Origin: Prochlorococcus marinus str. MIT 0912
GTDB taxonomy: Bacteria; Cyanobacteriota; Cyanobacteriia; PCC-6307; Cyanobiaceae
Direction of reading: 5' to 3'
Assembly: GCF_027359595.1 (NCBI RefSeq)
Contig: NZ_CP114783.1
Location: 1,364,001 to 1,428,000 of the forward strand
DNA: 64,000 nucleotides
The position numbers and the translations under genes are program-made. Shown here piece after piece: positions 52,657-61,305 of the stretch (the first letter of the stretch is position 1; every line of letters starts with the position of its first letter). The notes under the pieces were generated by a model. The model searched no databases. It saw only the letters and a list, made by a program, of their open reading frames with translations, and was not told the origin of the DNA.

Positions 52657-52768
52657 TGTTTTAAAAAAGTTGTGAGGGTTGAATCCCTTCGATGTACTTA
52701 CTATCTCTCTAATTAATGATTGAGGTGTTGATCTACTTCTGCTTAATCTGTGAGTTTGGTCACAAGTG
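52657..52768 (-). repeat. shared 5' leader, copy 3
   Basis: Same block as copies 1 and 2 directly before ATG; probably carries promoter and untranslated leader. The frame is open in copies 2 and 3, but copy 1 differs non-synonymously and ends, so protein coding is unlikely. Confidence 0.8.
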
Positions 52769-52969
52769 AAAGGAAAACCGTACTGGTTCACTAACTCAAT
52801 AGCTAAGTCGTTTAGCCAAAATATTAAATAAGTTGTGTAGGTCAGTCAATCACCTGCATGTGCTCCAAAAGGTTTTGCAAAGCGCCTTTTGACACTCAAC
52901 TAGAGCGAGGGCAATTGTTCTGCAAAGCAATTTCCCTCTCTCGCCAAGAAGTTATTCAGATTCACTCTA

Positions 52970-53188
52970 ATGAGCCACCACAATGCCTCTTTAAACTTTT
53001 CGCACGCACCTAATAAACATAATGCTGCACTAAGTGAGAAGTCTCTTCACGAAATACAAATGCAGCTCATGAATAAACAAGAACTAAGGCTTAGATATAT
53101 ACAGTTGATGAATGATGCACAAAAGTTACTTGGTAGAGATGAGGCGATTGACTTGATCAAAGAATCGGGTGATCTGGGAAAAACTTAG
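52970..53188 (+). CDS. hypothetical 72-aa helical protein
   Basis: His/Asn-rich N-terminus, then EIQMQLMNKQELRLRYIQLM and GRDEAIDLIKESGDLGKT, strongly helical. No membrane segment; unrecognised. Confidence 0.55.
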   Translation: MSHHNASLNFSHAPNKHNAALSEKSLHEIQMQLMNKQELRLRYIQLMNDAQKLLGRDEAIDLIKESGDLGKT

Positions 53189-53495
53189 TACTTAATAGTT
53201 GTCTTTGTATAACTCTTGTTTTTCAAATAATTTTTTTTTTGAGTTCATCTTTTTTGACTATCTCGCTATTAGCACAACTAGTTAGCTCTTTTAGCAATTC
53301 GCATCAAGAATTGATAGCTCCCAAGATTTCTCTGATTTCGATAAGTGGTTCATCAGTGAATTGGAAGTTACTTTTATCAAGACTCGTTTATTTATAAATA
53401 GTTTCTATTCCTATTCGCTTTAAGTAGCTAACCGAACATTGAAACCTCACAGTTGGTAATCAGGTGGTAGATGATTAGAGAAATTCCAAAGCTTT
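53189..53495. other. intergenic, nothing recognised
   Basis: T-rich (TTTTTTTTT at 53228) with no ORF supported by a ribosome site. Confidence 0.3.
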
Positions 53496-53669
53496 ATGAA
53501 AAAGTTCATTCCCTTCCTTCTTTTTTCGGCAACTACTCTACACACAGTTCTTGGTGTTTCACCAGTGATTGCAATAGGTTGTAGCGCACACTCAGACAAA
53601 GCTGAGGTTGTCTGTGCAGAAGAAGATACTGATTGTGAAGAGAAAATTTCTGCTTCAACAATCAACTAA
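53496..53669 (+). CDS. 57-aa secreted cysteine-containing peptide
   Basis: MKKFIPFLLFSATTLHTVLG is a signal peptide; the mature part (GCSAHSDKAEVVCAEEDTDC) has three spaced cysteines and acidic residues. The antisense frame at 53447-53665 is rejected because this one has a signal peptide. Confidence 0.6.
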   Translation: MKKFIPFLLFSATTLHTVLGVSPVIAIGCSAHSDKAEVVCAEEDTDCEEKISASTIN

Positions 53670-53673
53670 AACA

Positions 53674-53751
53674 ATGTCAAATGAAATTCCAGAATTTTAT
53701 AGATCCATTTTAGAATCTTCTGAACGAGGTGATTTATTTCTTAGCTCTTAA
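53674..53751 (+). CDS. possible 25-aa microprotein
   Basis: MSNEIPEFYRSILESSERGD begins 4 bases after the previous stop. Short and unsupported apart from position. Confidence 0.3.
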   Translation: MSNEIPEFYRSILESSERGDLFLSS

Positions 53752-53938
53752 AGGTATCTCGTTATTACCTAGGTCTAGTTCGATAACTCATCGTGCATCA
53801 AAGTGATTCATCTGGTCAACTCATCCCAGTTATGATTGACGCTAATTATTATTTGAACTTGATTGGTTGAAGTAATTCAAATTAATATCGATGATTATAT
53901 ATAATAACTAGATTAACTATGTGTTTTTTCAATATCAA

Positions 53939-54550
53939 ATGGAAAAGCTTTATACAGTTATTTTACTGATCTCAATAAGTATATCTCTGAGACTGATCTT
54001 GCAGTGCTTTGGACAGAGGTGGATTATGACGACATCACATACATCTACTTTAACTATTCTTCCAATAATCACATATGTTATTACAAATGTGATTGCTGGT
54101 AATATTGCATTATCACTAGGAATGGTCGGTGCTTTATCTATTGTTAGATTTAGGAACCCAGTCAGATCCCCTCTGGAATTAACTGTCTACTTCTCTTCAA
54201 TAACAATGGGCATTGCTGCTGCTGTAAATATTTATTGGGCTATTGAACTTTTTTTATTTATTCTATTATCAATATTAATTCTATATGTTGTATCTAAAGT
54301 ATCAAGGCAATATTTAAATAAGGAATTCTTCTCAGCTTCATTTTCAGAGGGGAATTCATTAAGTACACTTGAGCTTATTACAGAAGATGAGATTAATGAA
54401 ATCAATAAAAGTGTTTATTTAAAATCAAAGCAAGTAGAGAGAGGACAAATTAAATATTTATTTGTAGCTTCTAAACATGATCCACTTAAAAATATAGCAG
54501 AATCAGTTCAAAATAATCAATTACTTATTAGCTATCAACTAAATTTATGA
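53939..54550 (+). CDS. DUF4956 family membrane protein
   Basis: 203 aa from ATG 53939. Four membrane segments; the signature SLGMVGALSIVRFRNPVRSP lies between segments 2 and 3. The C-terminus is a soluble domain. DUF4956 genes are often adjacent to VTC-domain genes, as here. First gene of a three-gene operon, overlapping the next by ATGA. Confidence 0.8.
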   Translation: MEKLYTVILLISISISLRLILQCFGQRWIMTTSHTSTLTILPIITYVITNVIAGNIALSLGMVGALSIVRFRNPVRSPLELTVYFSSITMGIAAAVNIYWAIELFLFILLSILILYVVSKVSRQYLNKEFFSASFSEGNSLSTLELITEDEINEINKSVYLKSKQVERGQIKYLFVASKHDPLKNIAESVQNNQLLISYQLNL

Positions 54551-56802
54551 TCAAACTGAATAAAAGAATTATATTAAAATTATTTTTTTTCCTTCTAATA
54601 ACAAATCATCAAGAAGCTTTAAGTGATTGTAACTTTAAATCTGGTAAATATATTACTCAGCTAGAAAAGCCCAATTCAGTAAAAAAGATAATTGTTAATG
54701 TACCAAAAAGCAAAAGTTACTTTGTAAATTTGTTAAAGATTGATATGAACACTAGTGAGCATAGTCATATTAATCCAAAATATAAAAAAAAATTCAATGC
54801 TGATATTAAAGTTTTATATGACTTTGGAACTTGTAACTATAAAGCTAAAATATGGCAAAATGGCGACTGGAAAGATCATATTGATGCAAGTAAATTTCTA
54901 AGATCATTGAATGTTAGGTTAAAAGATGGGAATATAATAAATTCAGTAAAATTTAAATTATTATTACCTAAAACACGAAATAATTATAATGAGATACTTG
55001 GCTCATTAATATTAAGAGAATTAGGCTTTATCTCACCTGAAACGTTTGAAGTTGATGTTGTAGTTAACGGTATAAAATCAAGAATGCTTTTTCAGGAAGA
55101 TTCTAATAAAGAATTACTTGAGAGAAATCTAAGACGAGAAGGACCAATATTTGAGGGTGATGAAACCATTATGTTTTATACTAATAGTGGATATATATCC
55201 TCAGATATAGAGATTGATACAGACCAAATTCAACTTGCAAGGTTAATAAACAATAATTGGTTTAGCAAAGGAATAATTTCACAAAATATCGTTATTAAGT
55301 CATTTTTTGATTTACAAAATGCATATCTAGAGTATGCATTTAATCATAATAAAACACCTAATATAATTAAACCAAACATGTCAAAATCTAACGAATTTGA
55401 AGATTTCTATTTTATGATGATGGCAATGAATGGTTGGCACGCAACAAGACCTCATAATAGAAAATATTATTATAATTCATTTCAAGCTAAATTCGAACCA
55501 ATTTATTATGATGGCATGCTTCATTTAACACATCAAATAAATCTTGATTTAGAGAATAAAAAGAAATCTTATAAAACTGGATATTTTGGATATAGAAATG
55601 CATTTAAAAATAACTATAAATTTCCTTATATTGATAAAATAAATCAGCCAAGTTTTAATTCTAAAATTACTCGTAAATTCAAAGATCGAGTCATTTCTTA
55701 TGATTCTAATTTAGATTCTTTTAACAAGACAAGTATATCTACAATTAGTAAGAATATATTATATCTACAAAAAATTATTAATAATATAGAATCATCTATT
55801 ACTCCTAAAGAATCAAAAGAAAATCTCAGAAAATTATTTTTAAGTAATTTAAATGATTTAGGCTTTTATCAAGAATATATAGAAAATATATCTATTATTG
55901 ATAAAAATTATAAAATAACCACGAATATGAGAAGCTTTATTGTTGATCAAATGCAACTCTCAAATATATTTAAAACTAATAAATATAAAGATAAAAGGTT
56001 GATTTTCTTATTAAATAGCTTGCCAGATTTTATAACAAGAAATAATAATTATTCAGCATATGAAATACCTATTCTAAATACGAAAGTTATTCAATCACCT
56101 GGAATTACGGTAGATATACTTGAAGATAAAAAAACTATAAATATCTCTCAAAGAAATGCTAAAGACTGGATATTATTTTCATCAGGAGAGGCAAATGATT
56201 GGATTTTTAATTTTACAAGTTTAGGAGTAACCTCTCGCGATCAAAATGATCAACAAAGTTATAATGCTTATGGATTAACTGGGTGCCTTAATTTTTATGA
56301 TTATAAATTTACTAATGTCTCTTTTAATATTAAAGGAGGTGGATGTGAAGATAGTTTAAATATGGTTAGATCAAAAGGTAATATTGATAAAATCAAAATA
56401 TCTAATGCATATTCAGATGCATTAGATATTGATTTTTCAGACTTAAGTCTAAATCTAGTTAAGATTTTAAAAGCAGGAAATGATTGCATAGATTTAAGTG
56501 GAGGTGATTACTATATTGATAAATTAGAAGTTTCTAAATGTTTTGATAAAGGAGTATCTATAGGTGAGAAGTCTAAAGTAACTCTCATAGATGCAAAAGT
56601 GGACTTATCAAATATAGGTTTTTCTGTAAAAGATTTATCAATACTGTCAGCAAAGAAGATTGATAGCAATGCGTTTATGACATGCCTTGAATCATTTCAA
56701 AAGAAGCAAGAATTTGGAGGAGGAAATGTCAAAATTGATATATTAAAATGTCCTTCAGGAGTAAAAATTGATCAAAATTCTTTTGTTGTATATCCAAATT
56801 AA
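54547..56802 (+). CDS. CotH-kinase-like protein with C-terminal beta-helix
   Basis: 751 aa with a signal peptide (LKLFFFLLITNHQEALS). Residues about 120-310 resemble the CotH protein-kinase fold (FKLLLPKTRNNYNEILGSLI, RELGFISPETFEVDVVVNG, MLFQEDSNKELLERNLRREG). From about 540 repeated short turns (FNIKGGGCEDSLNM, NDCIDLSGGDYYIDKL) look like a right-handed parallel beta-helix. Export and the kinase-like fold suggest an envelope or surface modification enzyme. Its stop overlaps the VTC start by one base. Confidence 0.75.
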   Translation: MIKLNKRIILKLFFFLLITNHQEALSDCNFKSGKYITQLEKPNSVKKIIVNVPKSKSYFVNLLKIDMNTSEHSHINPKYKKKFNADIKVLYDFGTCNYKAKIWQNGDWKDHIDASKFLRSLNVRLKDGNIINSVKFKLLLPKTRNNYNEILGSLILRELGFISPETFEVDVVVNGIKSRMLFQEDSNKELLERNLRREGPIFEGDETIMFYTNSGYISSDIEIDTDQIQLARLINNNWFSKGIISQNIVIKSFFDLQNAYLEYAFNHNKTPNIIKPNMSKSNEFEDFYFMMMAMNGWHATRPHNRKYYYNSFQAKFEPIYYDGMLHLTHQINLDLENKKKSYKTGYFGYRNAFKNNYKFPYIDKINQPSFNSKITRKFKDRVISYDSNLDSFNKTSISTISKNILYLQKIINNIESSITPKESKENLRKLFLSNLNDLGFYQEYIENISIIDKNYKITTNMRSFIVDQMQLSNIFKTNKYKDKRLIFLLNSLPDFITRNNNYSAYEIPILNTKVIQSPGITVDILEDKKTINISQRNAKDWILFSSGEANDWIFNFTSLGVTSRDQNDQQSYNAYGLTGCLNFYDYKFTNVSFNIKGGGCEDSLNMVRSKGNIDKIKISNAYSDALDIDFSDLSLNLVKILKAGNDCIDLSGGDYYIDKLEVSKCFDKGVSIGEKSKVTLIDAKVDLSNIGFSVKDLSILSAKKIDSNAFMTCLESFQKKQEFGGGNVKIDILKCPSGVKIDQNSFVVYPN

Positions 56803-57392
56803 TGAGTTTCAGGAAAGAGATAAAATTTAAACTATCATCTAGTGATTCGATTTCATTAAAGTCACATCTTTTAGATTGTGGAATGAAGGTAATTTATCCA
56901 ACGAGACAAGTTAATAGCTGTTATTTTGACAATTATGATTATTTATTTCTATACCAATCACTTGATGGTATCGTTCCCAGAAAAAAAATAAGACTTCGTT
57001 GGTACAATGATAATTATTTAATCAAAAAAGAAACAAAAATAACTTCCATAGAGGGTCGTTTCAAAACCGCAGAGGATTATAAAATAAATCAATTGCCAAA
57101 TTTTTCTAAGTTGAACCTTTTTGATGAGATTTATGGAAATTTAACACCTTCTATTTTAATTAAATATTCGAGAGAATATTATAATTATAAGGGCTTAAGA
57201 GTTACTTTTGATGGAAATATTTTATATCAGAATTTACGATCTATACTAAGTAATGAATATAAGGATAATGAAAGAGTTATGGAGATAAAGACATCGATTG
57301 ATACTCCAGATGATTTTATTAATAAATATATTTCTTTCCCCTCGACTGAATTCTCTAAATATGTTCGTGGTTGTTCGTTTTTGTTCAACTAG
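56802..57392 (+). CDS. VTC-domain protein (polyphosphate polymerase-like)
   Basis: 196 aa. EIKFKLSS at the start, VNSCYFDNYDYLFLYQSLDG, KIRLRWYNDNYLIKKETK, SREYY and VMEIKTS give the basic and acidic residues lining a VTC tunnel domain. Yeast Vtc4 makes polyphosphate from ATP; whether this short bacterial version does is unknown. Third gene of the operon. Confidence 0.8.
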   Translation: MSFRKEIKFKLSSSDSISLKSHLLDCGMKVIYPTRQVNSCYFDNYDYLFLYQSLDGIVPRKKIRLRWYNDNYLIKKETKITSIEGRFKTAEDYKINQLPNFSKLNLFDEIYGNLTPSILIKYSREYYNYKGLRVTFDGNILYQNLRSILSNEYKDNERVMEIKTSIDTPDDFINKYISFPSTEFSKYVRGCSFLFN

Positions 57393-57800
57393 TTCTCATT
57401 TAGACCAATCATTGATCTAAGTGCTTTACTTGATTGATGATCTAACTTAGCCTTTTGATCAAGTTTAATACTCGTAATTGCTAAAACTTTTAGATGAATA
57501 ACCTTTCCTTCTAATTATAGATACATGACTACGTTTTTTCTGTAGGAGATATTAATACAAAAGTTTTATAACTTGAGAATTAATTGATTGTGTGAGTCTG
57601 TAATTTTTTTGGTTTTTTCCCAACTCTTGTTTACCCCAAGACAGTTTTCAGATTAAATCATTCTGATTTTCTTTCTATCAGAAACCCAGTTTACTTTAAG
57701 AATTTATATTTCTCTAGTCTTCTCTAACCTCTAAAAATTATTCACCAGTAAATAGTATATGACTCATTTTTCTTGACTTTTTTAATAGGTACTTTTCTCT
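57393..57800. other. intergenic 400 bases, nothing firm
   Basis: AT-rich. CTCTTTAAAAAGAG at 57796-57810 is a small palindrome that may terminate the minus-strand gene. No supported ORF. Confidence 0.3.
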
Positions 57801-58391
57801 TTAAAAAGAGAAAAAATCGTCTGTTTCGCTTCCTTTAAACTGGTAAAATCTTTCTTTCTTGGAATTATTATTTACTGATAATAATGGATCATCATAGTTG
57901 ACATATTTAATTTTTGTCTTTGATTTATCTAATGATTTTAATTTAGGTATTGATATAAATGTTTTTGCGGATAGATTTTTTGTCTTGATATTTTTTTGAC
58001 TGGTGTTCAGTGCTTGATATGAATTTTGCATAGCTTGTATCCCTAAAAGACTTGCTCCTCCAATGGTCGCAACTGCCATGCTACTCATCCCCAGTACTTT
58101 TAAAGGTGTTAAGTTTTTTAGCTTATTAATTCTTGGCTTCTCTACGCTTTCTTGATTTACTGTTGATGAGACAATAATTAATTGATCTGTGAGTTTTTCT
58201 TTGGATAATTTGAGATTTAAATTATCTTTTAATTTCTCATTAAATTTATTTGTATGAGTATTGAATATCTTATGAAAAAAATAACCTAGTAATCCAAAGA
58301 TAATTAATAGAGAGAGTATAAATATTGCATCTGTAGGGATTGAAATCGTATTAACGTCGGTTAACTCAAGTTCAGTGGTTGCAAGCGACAT
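57801..58391 (-). CDS. hypothetical 196-aa membrane protein
   Basis: Two membrane segments: about 24-42 (AIFILSLLIIFGLLGYFF) and about 100-120 (VLGMSSMAVATIGGASLLGI), with a charged loop between and a polar C-terminus. The arrangement resembles core picocyanobacterial hypotheticals; no name. Confidence 0.65.
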   Translation of the reverse strand: MSLATTELELTDVNTISIPTDAIFILSLLIIFGLLGYFFHKIFNTHTNKFNEKLKDNLNLKLSKEKLTDQLIIVSSTVNQESVEKPRINKLKNLTPLKVLGMSSMAVATIGGASLLGIQAMQNSYQALNTSQKNIKTKNLSAKTFISIPKLKSLDKSKTKIKYVNYDDPLLSVNNNSKKERFYQFKGSETDDFFSF

Positions 58392-58483
58392 TTCACTTAT
58401 ATAACTCTATTTATTAAAACCTCTATAATAGATAAGGCTAGATTTCTTTACTTATCTATTTAATTTTATTTTTTTGCTTTTTT

Positions 58484-58690
58484 TCAGACTTTTACTTCAT
58501 CTAGTTCTGGAAAAAGCATGTTGATATAGGCCATTATTATCACAACTAATGGAGGCATATTTGTTTTGTCTTCTTTTGTGAGTCGTTTAATTTCTGATAA
58601 GAAACCTTTAGCTTCTTGTTCGCTAATTTTGTATTCTGGGTTCTTTTCTACTTGGTCAACGAGCGATTGGATTTGATTAGCAGAATCCAT
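58484..58690 (-). CDS. 68-aa small protein
   Basis: MDSANQIQSLVDQVEKNPEY then LSEIKRLTKEDKTNMPPLVV and a hydrophobic IIMAYINMLFPEL. Possibly membrane-peripheral. Unrecognised. Confidence 0.55.
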   Translation of the reverse strand: MDSANQIQSLVDQVEKNPEYKISEQEAKGFLSEIKRLTKEDKTNMPPLVVIIMAYINMLFPELDEVKV

Positions 58691-58901
58691 TAATTACTGT
58701 ATTGTTCTATACCAATAAAACGAATGAGATATTTGACTACAAGCATAGATTAAGAAAACTTATTATCTATTTAAGTCAGGCCTTAGGCTTGGGAGATATG
58801 ACTACGAGTCATATCTTAAATGAATTTTTATGAATTCCTTGAATTTTAAAGGGTTTATTGGATACCTTGTTCAAGGTTTTGTTCTCGTTCGTGTTTAGCG
58901 C

Positions 58902-59324
58902 TCAATAATCTATTTTGGATTGTCTGTTCCTTTTGATTTCACCTCGTTTTTTCTTTGACTCAATTCTTTTCTTCTGAGATGAGCGTGTAGGAATGGTTTC
59001 CTGTCTTTTCTTAGAAGGTGATTTTAAAAGCTCTCGTAAGGTTAAAGCAAGTCTATTTAAAGCTAATTGTCTGTTCTGGTATTGCCCTCTCTTCTCCTGA
59101 ACAGCTATACAAATTGAACCATTGATTAGCTTTACCTCACCATGAATTGAGATCCTATGTTTTTGGTATGGCGTTAAAGTTTTTGATTCAAATACGTTAA
59201 ATACAATTTCAACTCGACTTTCTGTCTTATTTACGTTCTGTCCACCAGCTCCTGATGATCTAGAGAATCTCCACTGTATTTCGTTGGCTGGTATTTCAAG
59301 TTTAGTATTAATTCTTAGATTCAT
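58902..59324 (-). CDS. arfB: peptidyl-tRNA hydrolase ArfB-like (RF-1 domain)
   Basis: 140 aa. RFSRSSGAGGQNVNKTESRV carries the GGQ catalytic tripeptide; the C-terminus is a basic tail (SSQKKRIESKKKRGEIKRNR) expected to enter the empty mRNA channel. It rescues stalled ribosomes. Length matches the family. Confidence 0.92.
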   Translation of the reverse strand: MNLRINTKLEIPANEIQWRFSRSSGAGGQNVNKTESRVEIVFNVFESKTLTPYQKHRISIHGEVKLINGSICIAVQEKRGQYQNRQLALNRLALTLRELLKSPSKKRQETIPTRSSQKKRIESKKKRGEIKRNRQSKIDY

Positions 59325-59333
59325 TTGTTTTCT

Positions 59334-59822
59334 TTATCCAGCCAATCGAAGTGAGCTCATTTCTAAAGGATTCTGCTTTTTTGGTTTTGTTATCTCATTG
59401 GGAGAGAAGAACATGAATGAAGCAGTATTGGTGACCTCTGGACATTTTTTATTAGGACCACATACAAATAAATATGTTTCACCATTAAGGCTTTCATCCG
59501 GAAGTTTTATACAAATAGCTCCGAGATTCTTTTCAAGTAATGTCCATACTTTCTTTTTATCTATACATTCTTGAAAGAGATCATTGAGTTTATTTTCACT
59601 ACTAACTCCTTTCATATTTAGCGAAAAATAATGATTAATGAAAATTTCTCTTGCATTGGTTTCAGACTCTTTGCTAACTATTCGTGCCATGTAATGGCAG
59701 TCATCAAGAATATATTCTTGACTATCTAATTTAGATAGTACCCATCCAATATCTTTCTCACTCACCCCTCGATCTCTAAGAATAAATTCGAAGGTTCGCC
59801 CTTGAGTAAGACCTTTCCCCAT
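59334..59822 (-). CDS. hypothetical 162-aa protein
   Basis: Starts MGKGLTQGRTFEFILRDRGV. Soluble, with VCGPNKKCPEVTN near the end. Lies 9 bases before arfB on the same strand, so probably co-transcribed. Family not recognised. Confidence 0.65.
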   Translation of the reverse strand: MGKGLTQGRTFEFILRDRGVSEKDIGWVLSKLDSQEYILDDCHYMARIVSKESETNAREIFINHYFSLNMKGVSSENKLNDLFQECIDKKKVWTLLEKNLGAICIKLPDESLNGETYLFVCGPNKKCPEVTNTASFMFFSPNEITKPKKQNPLEMSSLRLAG

Positions 59823-59894
59823 CTAAAAGGTTCCATAAATTTGTAATCGATTATGACATATAAAACTATTCTTTGTGTCTTTTCAATCTTCTTA

Positions 59895-60275
59895 CTCTGA
59901 AGGTAAAATGTCTTCAAAAATTTTTGTCAAAAATGTAAGTAGCCATTAGACAATGAATTTGATTATGAGCTAAAAGAAGTCCATGATGTTTTTTGATCTC
60001 TTGGCTAAATCAGTTAGTTCTCCCACTACTGAAAGCACAGTTGAAGAACTATGAATTAAAAAATGATCAATTTGGATTGGTGAAATAATTTATATTGATT
60101 GGACTTATGAAGATAAAAAGATTTGCTTTTTTATTTAAGGTATATTGAGGGATTTATGATAGATGATAACCTATGAAATCTTATGAAGACTACTTACTTA
60201 TGTTCGCAGCAGGAATGAAGTGTAAGTGGGATGTGCATAAAACAGTCCGTACGCATTATCTTTTTGTAATTAAAT
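59895..60275 (+). pseudogene. decayed copy of the cupin gene and its upstream DNA
   Basis: TTTTTGTCAAAAATGTAAGTAG, AGCCATTAGACAAT, AGAAGTCCATGATG and ACTGAAAGCACAGTTGAAG align with 48940-49090. GCAGCAGGAATGAAGTG and TGGGATGTGCATAAAACAGT align with the PAGMGCRWDVHK codons. Stops and shifts interrupt the frame. The duplication includes upstream DNA, so an element end was copied. Confidence 0.8.
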
Positions 60276-60297
60276 TATGTACCTAATTAAAAATCAG

Positions 60298-60396
60298 ATG
60301 AAAAACATTTCTAAAATCATTGCAATTAGTATCGTTGCTATCTTTGTCCTTTCTGCTTTTGGAGGATTGTTTGGAACACTTTTATCAAGCAAATAG
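60298..60396 (+). CDS. 32-aa single-span membrane microprotein
   Basis: MKNISKIIAISIVAIFVLSA then FGGLFGTLLSSK. First of six small genes read in one direction to 61281. Unrecognised. Confidence 0.5.
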   Translation: MKNISKIIAISIVAIFVLSAFGGLFGTLLSSK

Positions 60397-60404
60397 ATTT
60401 TCTC

Positions 60405-60578
60405 ATGACTTATAAAATCATCAGGCATGATAAAGAAGCTGATGATATTACTGAGCAGTCATTTAATAGCTATGACGAGGCTTACGATTTATTAGAGCAA
60501 ATATATGCTGATGTTTGTTGTTCTGACGCTGATTATGGGGACCGTCCCTATTATGAAATTATTGAGGAAGAAGAATGA
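60405..60578 (+). CDS. 57-aa acidic microprotein
   Basis: MTYKIIRHDKEADDITEQSF, YDEAYDLLEQIYADVCCSDA, DRPYYEIIEEEE. The pattern of short strand then helix is seen in several picocyanobacterial small proteins. Overlaps the next gene by ATGA. Confidence 0.65.
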   Translation: MTYKIIRHDKEADDITEQSFNSYDEAYDLLEQIYADVCCSDADYGDRPYYEIIEEEE

Positions 60579-60715
60579 AACTGATAGACAATCATAAGCG
60601 GCTAATTGTTTGGTATCAAAATAAGTTGGGTCTTAGCGACTATGGATTACTTTGGCTTGTTTTTTTTAAAGGAGTCTTCGTTGCTCTGATATTTGAAAGA
60701 CTAATTTTATCTTAG
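60575..60715 (+). CDS. 46-aa membrane microprotein
   Basis: ATGA overlap with the gene before; MKLIDNHKRLIVWYQNKLGL then YGLLWLVFFKGVFVALIF. The stop TAG is followed at once by the next ATG at 60716. Confidence 0.6.
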   Translation: MKLIDNHKRLIVWYQNKLGLSDYGLLWLVFFKGVFVALIFERLILS

Positions 60716-60922
60716 ATGTTTGATCAAGAAGCTCTATTGGAATATTTGAGTTCACCTGAGGGAATAAATAAAATTATTGTTGGAATTATTTTAGTAGGAG
60801 CTATTAATGCGATTTTTATAACTTATAGTGTTAGGACTACTTATGGTGCTGCAAAAAAAGAAAGAGAAAAACTAAACATTCAAAAAGCTAAAATCGATAA
60901 ATTATCTCCTAAGAAGGAATAG
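60716..60922 (+). CDS. 68-aa membrane microprotein
   Basis: One membrane segment (KIIVGIILVGAINAIFITYS) followed by a charged helix (AAKKEREKLNIQKAKIDKLS). In the operon. Confidence 0.6.
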   Translation: MFDQEALLEYLSSPEGINKIIVGIILVGAINAIFITYSVRTTYGAAKKEREKLNIQKAKIDKLSPKKE

Positions 60923-60927
60923 AATAT

Positions 60928-61113
60928 ATGCTTCTTTTAGAACTATGGACTAAAGCATCGAGGGGTAGACGTCTCAATATTAAACGTGTCATTTTCTTTC
61001 CAGTAATCATTTATGCAGCATATGTTGTTATAGATAGCTTTATGCCTTTGTGTATGGTTGGATTTGTAGTCTGGTTGTTGTATAACTGGAGTGGTAAAAG
61101 AAGATTCTGGTGA
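60928..61113 (+). CDS. 61-aa membrane microprotein
   Basis: Basic start (ASRGRRLNIKRV), then VIFFPVIIYAAYVVIDSFMP and CMVGFVVWLLYNW, two spans. In the operon. Confidence 0.6.
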   Translation: MLLLELWTKASRGRRLNIKRVIFFPVIIYAAYVVIDSFMPLCMVGFVVWLLYNWSGKRRFW

Positions 61114-61143
61114 CCAACCAACGATATGTATAAGGATGCATAA

Positions 61144-61281
61144 GTGAAAATAATCTTTTTGATTGCTATTGTTTGTTGTCTGACTTTTCCAAGTGTGCGT
61201 ATAAGCTTTGCCGCTTTATTAGAAGCTACATTTAATTATCTATATAGATTCAGTCAAGAGAGAAAAAACTTTCCTTCCTGA
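61144..61281 (+). CDS. 45-aa secreted or membrane microprotein
   Basis: GTG start; MKIIFLIAIVCCLTFPSVRI is a signal-anchor. Last gene of the run; convergent with the TPR gene ending at 61306. Confidence 0.5.
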   Translation: MKIIFLIAIVCCLTFPSVRISFAALLEATFNYLYRFSQERKNFPS

Positions 61282-61305
61282 TTGGTTAAAGCAAGTTAGA
61301 AATTA

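Noticed and set aside
52668-52690. T-arm-like hairpin GAGGGTTGAATCCCTTC as a possible tRNA fragment
   Set aside because: No acceptor, D or anticodon arm around it and the loop lacks the invariant C; part of the shared leader.
52393-52716. Plus-strand 107-aa ORF across the peptide genes
   Set aside because: Runs antisense through a terminator and the shared leader; no ribosome site.
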